A DNA stretch of 37,944 nt from an uncultured Bacteroidota bacterium (GCA_903861145.1 CAIOTH010000045.1:1-37944), one strand, 5' to 3'; shown: positions 16,698 through 25,899, counted from the stretch's first letter. Program-made: numbers and translations. The notes: a model not told the origin generated them from the sequence alone.

Positions 16698-18956
16698 ATG
16701 TTATTGATGAACCGCTTTATACAACTTCGTTTTTTAATACTCGTAGTTGCTGTTTTTTTTAAACTGAATATATCTGCTGCAGACGCTGCCCCTAAAAAGA
16801 ATGCGCAAACAATTGCCGGCGATAAAGCTTATTTAAAATTGAAGTTTCCTAAAGCCATAGCCCGTTATACCAATGCGCTTGAACAAGGGGGCGATTCCAT
16901 TTATCTGCAACAGCGCATAGCAGCCTGTTACCGCGCTTTAAACGACCAGGTAAACGCCGAAAAGGCTTACGCCCAGCTGGCAAATAATACCAAGGCCGGA
17001 AACATCAACAAATATTACTACGCTGAACTTTTACGGGTAGATAAAAATTATGCCTCCGCACGTAAATATTACGAGCAGTATGCCACCGGTTCAACCAACT
17101 CAACCCTTGGTAAGGCAATCGAGCAGATGGATAAAATTCCGGCACTATCCATTGATAATCCTGCCTACAAAATTTCATCCCTCGGCATTAACAGCTCAAA
17201 ATCCGATTATGCCCCGGTATTTTATAAAGATGGCAAATTGATTTTCACCTCAAACCGCGATTGCAAAAAAGCGCTTTACGATAAATGGGCGATGGCTAAA
17301 TGCAGCAGACTATACATTACCGCATTGGATAGCACCGCTAAGGTTGAAAGAATCAAGCTTAATCACAAAACGAAGTCTTTTGAAAGTAGTTCTGCATTTA
17401 CTTTACCAAGCTCGCAATTAATATTCAGCACCGGTAGCTTTAAGAAAAAAAGCACTACGCTTAAAGATGGGAAGAAACTACCGGTATTGAATTTGTACTC
17501 GGCAATAATGGATGGTAACAACGCTACCAATATCGTAGCCTTATCCGTTAATGGCGATTTCTCAAATGCACATCCCTCCATCTCTAAAGATGGCAAAACC
17601 CTTTACTTCGCCAGCGATAGGTTGGGTGGCCAGGGAGGAACCGATATTTATGTTAGCACGCAAAATGCCAATGGAGTTTGGAGCGACCCTCAAAATCTGG
17701 GTGCAGATGTAAATAGCTCGTTCGATGAAAAATTCCCTTTTATTGCGGACGATGGTACCTTGTATTTTGCCAGCAACACCCCCGGTGGTTTAGGTGGCCT
17801 CGATATTTATAAAACCCGTTTTGTTGACGGCAAGTGGAACAAGCCACAAAACCTGGGCGCACCGGTCAACTCAAGCAACGATGATTTTTCTTTCATTTTT
17901 GATAATGCCCAAAAGACAGGTTTTTTTGCCAGTAACCGCCCCGGTGGCAAAGGCGAAGACGATATTTACCGCTGTACCTACAATGGCGACCAGCTTGATT
18001 ATAGCGTTAAAATAAGAGTGCTGGATGCCAATACCCTTAATCCTATTGGCGCCGCCTCACTCGCCCTTGATTGTCAAACTGCAACTGCCGCCAACACGCT
18101 AACAGATGCTAACGGCGAGAAAGAGTTTACCATTACCGGTGGCAAAACCTGCTCGGTTGAAGCATGGAGCCCTGGCTATAAAAGCGGTAGTGTAGATGTT
18201 AGCCCAATTAATAGCAATGGCATGCTTATCATATCTCTGCTTGTAGATAGCGGTCAACCTATAGTTTCATCTGCCGTGGTTCCAAATGCAACTTCTTCAG
18301 TAGCTAATAACGTTCCAGCCGCTGTAGCAGTACAACCTGATAAATTGCTAAATGAGAGCAGAGGTATGTATGTGCCCATTACTGCCAATTGTGCCGATGT
18401 TACAATTATTGATTTAAAAACCGGGAATCAAAGCAAAGCTGCAACGAATGCCAATGGCGAGATTCAGTTCGACCTGCAGCTTAATAGAAAATACGTTGTA
18501 ATGCATGGCGAAATGAGCGATACCATTTCAACCAAAGGATTAAGGCCCAATTCAACAATTATTGCAAGCTGTACTTATCACGTTGGGCAAATTTCGGTGG
18601 TTCACAATATTTACTACAACGTTAATCGCTGGAACATTAGAAAAGATGCTTCGGAACAGTTAGACCGGCTTGCGTACATCATGAAACAAAATCCAAGCCT
18701 GCAAATTGAATTAAGCTCGCATACCGATTGTCGTGCTGGTTCAAGATACAACATGGTGCTATCTGCCCGCCGCGCTAAATCTGCGGTAGATTATGTGGTA
18801 AAAAAGGGAATCAACATCCATCGTTTTGTTGCAATAGGATACGGCGAATCGAAATTGACAAATGATTGTGCTTGCGAACCGGGCAACTACTCTCCCTGCG
18901 ATGAAAACCAACACCAGGCAAACCGCAGAACAGAAATTAAAGTACTGAAATACTAA
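16698..18956 (+). CDS. PorE-like TPR/PD40/CRD/OmpA envelope protein
   Basis: A 752-residue exported protein (a second ATG at 16707 would also give a good signal peptide). Order of domains: signal peptide about 1-30; TPR-like helices 38-140; a PD40 (WD40-like) beta-propeller about 165-425 with blades such as PSISKDGKTLYFASDRLGG and PFIADDGTLYFASNTPGG; a carboxypeptidase-regulatory-like domain 435-515; a second Ig-like segment about 560-615; and a C-terminal OmpA peptidoglycan-binding domain 633-752 with HTD (Asp677), YNMVLSARRA (Arg691/692) and NRRTEIK. This is the architecture of PorE, which links the T9SS to peptidoglycan, but Bacteroidota carry several such paralogues, so I do not name it porE. 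Confidence 0.85.
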   Translation: MLLMNRFIQLRFLILVVAVFFKLNISAADAAPKKNAQTIAGDKAYLKLKFPKAIARYTNALEQGGDSIYLQQRIAACYRALNDQVNAEKAYAQLANNTKAGNINKYYYAELLRVDKNYASARKYYEQYATGSTNSTLGKAIEQMDKIPALSIDNPAYKISSLGINSSKSDYAPVFYKDGKLIFTSNRDCKKALYDKWAMAKCSRLYITALDSTAKVERIKLNHKTKSFESSSAFTLPSSQLIFSTGSFKKKSTTLKDGKKLPVLNLYSAIMDGNNATNIVALSVNGDFSNAHPSISKDGKTLYFASDRLGGQGGTDIYVSTQNANGVWSDPQNLGADVNSSFDEKFPFIADDGTLYFASNTPGGLGGLDIYKTRFVDGKWNKPQNLGAPVNSSNDDFSFIFDNAQKTGFFASNRPGGKGEDDIYRCTYNGDQLDYSVKIRVLDANTLNPIGAASLALDCQTATAANTLTDANGEKEFTITGGKTCSVEAWSPGYKSGSVDVSPINSNGMLIISLLVDSGQPIVSSAVVPNATSSVANNVPAAVAVQPDKLLNESRGMYVPITANCADVTIIDLKTGNQSKAATNANGEIQFDLQLNRKYVVMHGEMSDTISTKGLRPNSTIIASCTYHVGQISVVHNIYYNVNRWNIRKDASEQLDRLAYIMKQNPSLQIELSSHTDCRAGSRYNMVLSARRAKSAVDYVVKKGINIHRFVAIGYGESKLTNDCACEPGNYSPCDENQHQANRRTEIKVLKY

Positions 18957-18978
18957 AAATACCTTTACCGTTCGGAAG

Positions 18979-19012
18979 CGGTCGGGCTCGGAAGAGTTCG
19001 GCCGTTATTTTT
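18979..19012 (+). terminator. intrinsic terminator of the PorE-like gene
   Basis: An 11-bp stem, CGGTCGGGCTC with GAGTTCGGCCG (three G-U pairs), is closed by a GGAA tetraloop of the stable GNRA class and followed at once by TTATTTTTTT. It begins 23 bases after the stop at 18956 and runs to the stop codon of the convergent gene. Confidence 0.75.
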
Positions 19013-20764
19013 TTACCTGGCTATCGCAAATTTAAGATTGCTTGTGCCATCGGTCGTAAGTAACCTGCAGAAATAAAGACCATCACTTAATCCGCTCAAA
19101 TCAACTGTAATATTTTGGGTGCCACCCACCGGTTCATTTAAAATCTGTTTCAGCATCTTACCACTCATATCGGTAATTTGTAATGATGTTGGTTCCGATT
19201 GCGATGTTTTGACAATTATATGCAATTGATTATTTGCCGGATTAGGAAAAACACTCAATTTATCATCCGCATCAATCTTGCTTATCCCCGTTGTAGAGAA
19301 CAGCGGAATAAAAGGCCCACCGATTGTAGGCACCATAAACAAACCCATGGCCGGGCCATTATTATTGGCTGATGGGGCCAAAAAGCCTGAGGTTAAAAGC
19401 ACAGCACTTTGGCTATTAAAAGCCGGGAAATTAGCGAACCCGGTTTCAAGAGTATTTCCTGATGTATCCTGAACATTTAAAGTATAGAACTCTGAAGGCA
19501 GCGAAACGTAATTGGTCTGGTCAGCATAAGCAACATTGGTTAACAGGTATGGACCACCGGTGGGGATAAGGTTAAGTGGTGGAGCATCAGTAACACCATT
19601 TATCATATAAAAATCAAAATCCGATTGGCTCGACGCACTAAACTCTGCCGGCGATTTTATTAGCACATCAAATGCAGTACTTATACCGCTGGGGTTTGCG
19701 GCAAAGCCACTTTGACTTAACAGGCCCGACGCAGTTGCAATAAAGAACGTATCGCGTGGAAGGAAGAAAGACTTTTGCCAAAACGCATCAGCAACTGAAG
19801 CTGAATTTTTGGGTGCAATGGCCACATCATATTTGGCATACGCGTTGAAAATAATTCCGGGTGTGGCATTTCTAAATCCAAGGTTTGGATATGCCTTAGC
19901 GCTATTAATATAAATATCCAACGAATCGGCCCCTGGATCGGCGCAATTATGCAGCAGTTGAAATCCAGCTGCTTCTAGCGGGAAGGTAATCACCCCGCCG
20001 GTATTTAATAATCCATATAACCCAAAAGCGGGGCCACTGTCATTGGCATATGGCTTTATAAATCCTGAACCAAGAATAAGGATAGAGGTGCCCCCAAGCG
20101 CTGAAAGGTCGACAGAGAAGGTGCCGTAATTTTTTGAGGTATCGGGGCTTAAAACCTGGAACTGGTATTCGTTGTGATGTATTGAATCATTTACCGCAGT
20201 CGATTCGCCATAAACAAAGGTGTCCGGAAAGACCTGGCTTCCGCCCCGATAAATAATCTTAACAGTATCAAGGTCGGTAACTCCCTGCAAAAACCTGAGT
20301 GATACATAACCGGTATCGGGCGCAACACTATCTAATTCCGCCTGCTGAATGCTTATACCGGTGCTTATGTTATCTGGATTTAATTCAAATCCCGATCCTT
20401 GTAAGCCCGAAATAACGAAAGCCCGCCTTTCATCCGGGCTAAGAGTCGTTACTCCTGGGTAGGTTATTGAAAGTATTGAACCATTATCGGGATTGCCATT
20501 TGAATGTTTTAAGTTAACACCGATAGTAAACGGTGAGTCTATCGGGTATTGAATTAACCCCGTTGCCGAATGGAAAACAACATTCGAATCTTCAAACGAA
20601 TAGCCCCTGGTTAAATCTCCCCGGTTAAAATAAAGGTCAATAGTATCTAACGATGGGTCAGCGCTGTTATGTGCTATTTGTATATAGCCTACTTGCTGGC
20701 CGTTCAAGGCGACGACAAGGCAAAAGAAAAAACCGAATAAGAAACTTTTAATAATGCTGCTCAT
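19013..20764 (-). CDS. DUF4397-repeat protein with T9SS type A sorting domain
   Basis: A 583-residue secreted protein: signal peptide 1-23, then several DUF4397-like beta units. Their recurring hallmark is 'xQxxHNSADPxxDxxDLYxN', seen as IQIAHNSADPSLDTIDLYFN and later as QLLHNCADPGADSLDIYIN. Each unit ends in a VxxSGFL-like strand (ILGSGFI, TASGLLS, LTSGFLA). The last 80 residues are a T9SS C-terminal domain (SVFPNPANNQLHI, LQITDMSGKMLKQI, LSDGLYFCRLLTTDG), which directs passage through the outer membrane and usually anchoring to A-LPS. The role is unknown; DUF4397 proteins are often surface or adhesive. Confidence 0.88.
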   Translation of the reverse strand: MSSIIKSFLFGFFFCLVVALNGQQVGYIQIAHNSADPSLDTIDLYFNRGDLTRGYSFEDSNVVFHSATGLIQYPIDSPFTIGVNLKHSNGNPDNGSILSITYPGVTTLSPDERRAFVISGLQGSGFELNPDNISTGISIQQAELDSVAPDTGYVSLRFLQGVTDLDTVKIIYRGGSQVFPDTFVYGESTAVNDSIHHNEYQFQVLSPDTSKNYGTFSVDLSALGGTSILILGSGFIKPYANDSGPAFGLYGLLNTGGVITFPLEAAGFQLLHNCADPGADSLDIYINSAKAYPNLGFRNATPGIIFNAYAKYDVAIAPKNSASVADAFWQKSFFLPRDTFFIATASGLLSQSGFAANPSGISTAFDVLIKSPAEFSASSQSDFDFYMINGVTDAPPLNLIPTGGPYLLTNVAYADQTNYVSLPSEFYTLNVQDTSGNTLETGFANFPAFNSQSAVLLTSGFLAPSANNNGPAMGLFMVPTIGGPFIPLFSTTGISKIDADDKLSVFPNPANNQLHIIVKTSQSEPTSLQITDMSGKMLKQILNEPVGGTQNITVDLSGLSDGLYFCRLLTTDGTSNLKFAIAR

Positions 20765-20932
20765 TGAAAGTATTAGGCCCTCCTGTTTTTTCGAAGCGGC
20801 ATTTCTTTAACGTGTTTTGCTCTGCAAATTGCGATAAATTATGCGGTTTTTTAGCGGCTGCTGATTTTAACTTCCTTTTCGGCTGCTATAGCTAAGATTT
20901 GTTTAAGCGCACTGGCGAAACGTTAATTCGGC

Positions 20933-20940
20933 TATTTTTG
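20933..20940 (+). promoter_or_regulatory. -7 box for the small lipoprotein gene
   Basis: TATTTTTG matches TAnnTTTG and ends 19 bases before the ATG at 20960. A spaced -33 motif is not evident. Confidence 0.4.
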
Positions 20941-20959
20941 GCATGTAAATTTTGGATGA

Positions 20960-21553
20960 ATGAAATATTGGCTTGGTATTGTAAGTGTTTTGTTACTGTT
21001 AGCTGCCTGTAAACCAGAACCGGTTCCTGTGGTAACTATCCAACAATTATGCCCCAACTACAACCCTGTTTTTATTGAGCACCACGGTAACGATTCGGCT
21101 ATGTATTGGATTCCTAATTGCTTTGCGCCTGGCGATAGCACTAGCGCTAACGACAGCCTGGTTGAATACACAAGAAATATGGCCCGGGTAATAGTTACAA
21201 TTCGCGATAGTGTGGATAGCATTTTAATGGTTTACGATAATCATTCATTTCAAAACCCCGGTTTTGCCAGTCATACGCTTTGGTATGGTGGCTATTACGG
21301 CCTGGCTGCACCGGAAAAGTGCTATAACCTAAAAGTTACCGGCACTACTTTATACGGCACTGGCTTTACCCTGTATGGCACCGTAAGCCTGTTGCGGTAT
21401 TTCTTCGGTAAAGATTCGACAACAAATGCTGCTAAAATTTTAATTAATTGCGACACCTGCACCTTTAACGCGCAATGGAACGGTAGTAACGTAAATCTTC
21501 AGTTACCAACCGGCGAAAATTTTATTCCCGATAGCCATCATCAATGTAATTAG
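20960..21553 (+). CDS. unknown lipoprotein
   Basis: A 197-residue lipoprotein: signal peptide LGIVSVLLLLAAC with lipobox LAAC (Cys17). The mature part (about 180 residues) contains several Cys residues (in QQLCPNY, IPNCFAPGD, LINCDTCTF) and two repeated strand motifs, GTTLYGTGFTLYGTVSLLRYFF. The phrase WIPNCFAPGDSTSANDSLVEY resembles the C-terminal gliding-motility-type domain (FxPNxFxPNGDG), only loosely and here placed near the N-terminus. I do not recognise the family. The gene converges on the histidine kinase gene with a 13-base gap. Confidence 0.7.
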   Translation: MKYWLGIVSVLLLLAACKPEPVPVVTIQQLCPNYNPVFIEHHGNDSAMYWIPNCFAPGDSTSANDSLVEYTRNMARVIVTIRDSVDSILMVYDNHSFQNPGFASHTLWYGGYYGLAAPEKCYNLKVTGTTLYGTGFTLYGTVSLLRYFFGKDSTTNAAKILINCDTCTFNAQWNGSNVNLQLPTGENFIPDSHHQCN

Positions 21554-21566
21554 CATAGCATTAATA

Positions 21567-23333
21567 CTAACCTGCAATGGCCATACTTTTGTAAGCGGTA
21601 ATATTGTGGCTTTCAGTACTTGCGGGGTCAACCAAATTCTTTTCAAGGCTAAAATAAAATGTCGAGCCTTTTCCCGGCAAAGATTCTACCCATATTTTGC
21701 CTCCGTAGTTTTCTACTATTTTGCTGCAAATGGCCAGGCCAACGCCGGTCCCCTCATATTCAGATGAGGTATGCAACCTTTGGAAAATCTCAAATATCTG
21801 CTCCTGGTATTCAGGTGCAATACCAATGCCGTTATCGGCAACTGAAATAATGTGGGTGGTATCGCTGGTTGTTGCCCTTATCATTACCTGTGGCTTTAAG
21901 TTGGTATTATATTTTAGCGCATTGCCCACAAGGTTAGAAAAGAGCATACCAATGTGCGATGGAGCCATTTTTAAAGTTGGCAAAACATCGAAGGTTATAT
22001 CCGCATTTTTAGTAGTAATGAAGTCATTCATTTGCTTCAGGCTTTCCTCCAGGACGGCATTCAGGTTGGCCATTTCAAGTGGCTTATCGTTTCTATCGGC
22101 AATAGAGTATTGATAGATATCGTTAATAAGTTGGTTTAGATGCTTTACCGACTTAATAGTATACGCTATCATCTCCTGCGAATCCTCGTCAAGCTTATCG
22201 CTGTTTTTTCTTTGCAATAGCTGCAAGTGCGAAGCTATATTGCGCAACGGCGATTTAAGGTCATGCGAAGTTGCATTTACGAAGTGGTGCAAGTCATCGT
22301 TTTTTCTTTCCAGTTCAATAGCGTACTCCTTTAATTTCTTTTCGGCTTCTTTAAGTTCAGAGATATCAAATGCATACCCAACAAGCCCGGTTAATCCCTG
22401 GTCTGCATCGTTATATATGGGCGAAACACCTTTTATCGAACTTTTTGCTTTACCATGCCTGTCTATAAAGGTTTCTTCAAATTGTACCGTAGAGCCTTTG
22501 GCAAGTGCCTCTTTCATCATGCGCTCGCGGTCTTCAGCTCCTTTCATATCCAGTTTTCTGAACCTGAAATAGTCGCTGTTGGTTTTGCCCAAAAGCCATG
22601 CACGAACTGAAGGATCTTTAATTGCAGCACTATTAATGTAGGTGTATTTTAGATCCTTATCCATAGTAACAATATCAATAGGAATTTGCTCAAGTATAGA
22701 TTCGTATTGTTTTTTCTGGCCAAGCAGTTCATTCTCCTTTTGTTGCATCTCCCTTTCATAATGTGCGTTCTTGTTATACATCAGGTATAATAATACCATC
22801 AGGCAGAAATATTTTTCCCAGGTTATTAAATTATATAATCCCCTTTGTGTGGCAATCGGCAGTGCATATTGGGCAACGTATTGTGCCCCGAAATGGAAAA
22901 GGGCATAGGGAACAAGGCAAACGGCAATGCCCACAAAAATGAGCCTTTTGTTTTTTATCTCGAAAAAATAAAGAGGGCAAAGGGCTGCCAGTAATAAAAA
23001 ATCAATTACATGTGTTTGCTCTCCAAAAACCACGCCGTTAACAATAGTATCAACGCTTATTAAAACAATGGCCGTCATTTTGGCCTGGTTGATATATCCG
23101 TTTTTTACAATAAAATATAGCGAGCAAAGGCCTGCTATAAAACAGGCGGTTGTAAGTGCTGCACTATGTAAGCCATTAATAACATGAGAAAAAAGACAGA
23201 GAACCTGAATTATTAAAACGGTTATCCAGGTGCGGTTAAAAAGTCGAACGTCCCGCCTTTCTGCTTCGGAAAGCATTTTGGCGGTGCCGGTATCGGCCAG
23301 CTTATTCCAGGTATTTTTTATAGAAGAAATCAT
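21567..23333 (-). CDS. membrane PAS-domain sensor histidine kinase (orphan)
   Basis: A 588-residue sensor kinase. About six membrane helices occupy residues 30-190 and form the input region without a large periplasmic loop, followed by a short coiled coil. A PAS domain with PAC motif (about 205-330; YTYINSAAIKD, RFRKLDMKG, GLVGYAFDISELKEAE) comes next, then HisKA with phospho-acceptor His357 in ATSHDLKSP and HATPase_c with Asn471 (NLVGNALKYN), Asp500 (DNGIGIAP) and the G-boxes GTGVGLAI and GKGSTFYFSL. No response regulator is adjacent, so its partner lies elsewhere. The 5' spacer contains a long interrupted inverted repeat. Confidence 0.93.
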   Translation of the reverse strand: MISSIKNTWNKLADTGTAKMLSEAERRDVRLFNRTWITVLIIQVLCLFSHVINGLHSAALTTACFIAGLCSLYFIVKNGYINQAKMTAIVLISVDTIVNGVVFGEQTHVIDFLLLAALCPLYFFEIKNKRLIFVGIAVCLVPYALFHFGAQYVAQYALPIATQRGLYNLITWEKYFCLMVLLYLMYNKNAHYEREMQQKENELLGQKKQYESILEQIPIDIVTMDKDLKYTYINSAAIKDPSVRAWLLGKTNSDYFRFRKLDMKGAEDRERMMKEALAKGSTVQFEETFIDRHGKAKSSIKGVSPIYNDADQGLTGLVGYAFDISELKEAEKKLKEYAIELERKNDDLHHFVNATSHDLKSPLRNIASHLQLLQRKNSDKLDEDSQEMIAYTIKSVKHLNQLINDIYQYSIADRNDKPLEMANLNAVLEESLKQMNDFITTKNADITFDVLPTLKMAPSHIGMLFSNLVGNALKYNTNLKPQVMIRATTSDTTHIISVADNGIGIAPEYQEQIFEIFQRLHTSSEYEGTGVGLAICSKIVENYGGKIWVESLPGKGSTFYFSLEKNLVDPASTESHNITAYKSMAIAG

Positions 23334-23359
23334 CCCTACTGCTTACGGGTAAATGAATT

Positions 23360-23390
23360 AAGGGTTGCGAATTTAAACGCTAAAACCCTT
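23360..23390. promoter_or_regulatory. interrupted inverted repeat upstream of the histidine kinase gene
   Basis: AAGGGTT (23360-23366) pairs with AACCCTT (23384-23390), and inside it GCG (23367-23369) pairs with CGC (23378-23380) with a three-base bulge. It lies 27 bases upstream of the kinase ATG, so it would be in the leader or at the promoter. Confidence 0.35.
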
Positions 23391-23541
23391 GAAAAACACC
23401 ATATTAAAACCTGATTTTAATCACTTTTGTCGCGCAAAGCAAAGATGCTAACCTTATTTGGTATAAATATCAACTTTTTAGCGAAAATTATGGGACAGAA
23501 TGGCGTAGAATTGCCCAGGTTATAATAAACTATATCGAATA

Positions 23542-23757
23542 TCAGAAGAACGAACCCATAGGTTTAATGATTTGGCCGCCCTTGGTAACCACAATTATTC
23601 CTGCCAGCAACACAGCACTCAGAAATATGTAAATACTTATACGGAAAAAATTGAGGGATAGTTTTTCAGACTTACCATTAAACCACCAACCTATTAACGC
23701 CGTAGGAAAGAATAGAATTGTCGCAACTATAGCCAGTCTTCTCGCTTCTTCTTTCAT
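23542..23757 (-). CDS. small two-helix membrane protein
   Basis: A 71-residue protein with two hydrophobic helices (about 7-25 and 39-58) separated by WWFNGKSEKLSLNFFRI. Its ATG overlaps the stop of the large membrane-protein gene (ATGA), so it is co-translated as the last gene of the long minus-strand run. I recognise no family. It may be a small subunit or stabiliser of the polytopic protein encoded before it. Confidence 0.6.
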   Translation of the reverse strand: MKEEARRLAIVATILFFPTALIGWWFNGKSEKLSLNFFRISIYIFLSAVLLAGIIVVTKGGQIIKPMGSFF

Positions 23758-25460
23758 ATAGATGGTTTTACGCTATACAAGTAAATAGTCCACCAGCTTT
23801 GCGAATCATTAAACACCTTTTCAAGATGAAGGCCTTGCGATTCGCTGTTTCTGATATCTACAGCCGATATAAGGTATTTACCTCCCATGGCATCAAAAGC
23901 TTTGGCATTAAACGCCAGGTTGTTAACGTGCTTATGCGAAAACTTGTAACAATTAAAGGCCTCATGCTTTATACCTAGCTCCGAGCTAAAAATATAGCAC
24001 CGGTTGCCCCAGCCATCGAAATATTGTGCTATGTCTTCGCTTTTGGCAATTTCGCCTGCAAATATATTTCTGAATTCTTTTTTGTAAGGCAGGCTATAAA
24101 CCGACATTAAACCATCAAGCGTATAAAACCCGTTGTACTGAGCTACGCTTGGGCTAATTCCGAAACTGGCAACGTAATAACTATCCAGTGGCTTGCCAAT
24201 GTATTTTTCGATTTCACCAAATTGCTTAGGGGCGTTATAGTTCTCGAAGTTCGGAAATTTTTGATGTCCGGTTAGGGCGCGATAGTTGTGTACCACTTCA
24301 TCATTACCGGCCATGGCTACAACAATCTGCATTAACAGAAGTGGTAGAACAAAAGATTTCAAAACGGGAGAGCTCTGCATTTTGTACAGAGCCAGGGCAA
24401 ACCCCACAAACCATAAAAACGGAAGTAAAACACTAAAACGGTTAAAACGAAAACTTTTCATAAACGAAAGTTTATCGCTTAACCAGTACTCCGGGTAGCT
24501 ATAAAAACCCTGGAAGAGGCATATCAGGATGATAGCAACAAAAATGGCAAGTATGAGTGGTTCCGATTTTTTAATGGTTAGCAAAATGGCAATAAACGAA
24601 ACTGAGGTTATATAAATAGCGATGTGGTAATGAGTGGTAAAAAATACGAGAAAAGACTCGCCGAGCGATTGAACGACATTGGGCTTTTCAAACATGTAAA
24701 GATTGTATGCCATGCGATGAGATACAAAACCGTTGTTAGAAAAGGTGGCTACAAGCATTGAGAAATTGACCCCAAAAAAACCGACCGCTAACAAAATTGC
24801 ACCGGCTACGTAGTGTTTGCCAAGGTTAGACTTGTATATAAAGTATAATCCCATAACCCCAATTAAGGTCAAAAAAGGAATGGCAAGCCATACTATACTC
24901 GAGTAATAAGGGAAAAGTATAATGATAAGGTAGCTTACTTTTAAGCGCCGGGTGCTATTGAAGTTCAAAAATGCCCACAGCAAAAGCGGTTGCCCCAATA
25001 CCGAAATACCGAACGGAATAAAAGCTGATAGCACACTAAATGCCAGTGCCACCAGCAGCACTATAAACCGGTTCTTACGCTCTTTAATAAAATAATCACG
25101 CAATAGCAAAACCATGCCCGTAAAACCGATAATGCGAATAAGGAAACTGCTAAGGATATATGCTTTATAAGCACCAAACCACTGCACCAAAACCATATTG
25201 AGTGATAACCCTGCCGGGTAAAGGTCGCGGAGAACGCCTTTCATTATTTGCGGTATTATAGTGTAGGTGTGAAAGTCAAAGGCCATGTGGCTATCGGCCA
25301 AAACCTTCAGCCATATCCATTCTCCCTCTAATGTATCATGAAGGCGGATGTAAGAATTTGAGCCAAGTAAAAGAAGCGGCATCACGTATACTACAACAAC
25401 CAAAAGTATCAGCCACTTAGCTAACCGGTTGTAATTATCATTTACGTTTATAGATGCCAT
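23754..25460 (-). CDS. large polytopic membrane protein (possibly DUF6044-like)
   Basis: A 568-residue protein from the ATG at 25460 (an in-frame start at 25487 adds nine residues). Roughly 11-12 hydrophobic helices run from residue 12 to about 400, followed by a C-terminal extramembrane domain of about 170 residues (NYNAPKQFGEIEKYIGKPLDSYYVASFGISPSVAQYNGFYTLDG and beyond). The early loop NSYIRLHDTLEGEW contains a conserved-looking acidic pair. The layout is that of GT-C-like glycosyltransferases/YfhO-like membrane proteins, and it also recalls the DUF6044 family. As part of the sugar-acid gene run it could move a sugar from a lipid carrier, but this is inference from topology and context. 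Confidence 0.72.
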   Translation of the reverse strand: MASINVNDNYNRLAKWLILLVVVVYVMPLLLLGSNSYIRLHDTLEGEWIWLKVLADSHMAFDFHTYTIIPQIMKGVLRDLYPAGLSLNMVLVQWFGAYKAYILSSFLIRIIGFTGMVLLLRDYFIKERKNRFIVLLVALAFSVLSAFIPFGISVLGQPLLLWAFLNFNSTRRLKVSYLIIILFPYYSSIVWLAIPFLTLIGVMGLYFIYKSNLGKHYVAGAILLAVGFFGVNFSMLVATFSNNGFVSHRMAYNLYMFEKPNVVQSLGESFLVFFTTHYHIAIYITSVSFIAILLTIKKSEPLILAIFVAIILICLFQGFYSYPEYWLSDKLSFMKSFRFNRFSVLLPFLWFVGFALALYKMQSSPVLKSFVLPLLLMQIVVAMAGNDEVVHNYRALTGHQKFPNFENYNAPKQFGEIEKYIGKPLDSYYVASFGISPSVAQYNGFYTLDGLMSVYSLPYKKEFRNIFAGEIAKSEDIAQYFDGWGNRCYIFSSELGIKHEAFNCYKFSHKHVNNLAFNAKAFDAMGGKYLISAVDIRNSESQGLHLEKVFNDSQSWWTIYLYSVKPSI

Positions 25461-25524
25461 GATTTGCGAAGTTAGTAATAAGGGCAACTTATTAAACCTT
25501 ATGGTACAAGGTGATGCCTAACTT

Positions 25525-25899
25525 CTAACTTTTGCTGTAATATTTTAATCCGACGATACCAACCAACAGCACACCCATAAACAGGATTTGTTGTACGTTA
25601 TAGGCTTCGCTAAAAACAAATACGTCTAATAATTTTGAGAAGATAAGTGCCAGTGCCATCCAAACCGCAAAAGCAGTTGATGCGGGAATGCCTTTCATGG
25701 CCATCGAAAAAAAGTAAATGTTGCAAAGGCCGAAAACAATGTAACCAACCAACGGCATAAGTGTTTTCCACGGAGCAACTTCTGAAAACATGGTTGATAC
25801 AGCTATGCCGCCTATTGCCTTCATACTTAAAAATTTGAGGCTATACACCCAGCAGGCTTCAAATACAGCGGCAATAACTATATATAGCCAGTAAATCAT
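25525..25899 (-). CDS. SMR-type small membrane transporter
   Basis: A 124-residue, four-helix protein of the small multidrug resistance superfamily. Glu14 in VFEACWVYSLK aligns with the essential Glu14 of EmrE, and Trp80 in IPASTAFAVW with its conserved Trp63. It is about 15 residues longer than EmrE, the extra length lying in the loop and helix after the first helix (about 25-45). The gene overlaps the hydroxylase gene upstream by four bases. Given the sugar-biosynthesis context it may be a flippase-like subunit (as ArnE/ArnF are) instead of a drug pump, but the kept Glu14 argues for genuine SMR-type proton-coupled transport. Confidence 0.82.
   Translation of the reverse strand: MIYWLYIVIAAVFEACWVYSLKFLSMKAIGGIAVSTMFSEVAPWKTLMPLVGYIVFGLCNIYFFSMAMKGIPASTAFAVWMALALIFSKLLDVFVFSEAYNVQQILFMGVLLVGIVGLKYYSKS

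Noticed and set aside
20765-20795. AGGAGG on the minus strand before the DUF4397 gene as a Shine-Dalgarno site
   Set aside because: It is 14 bases from the ATG, too far for normal use, and Bacteroidota seldom rely on Shine-Dalgarno pairing.
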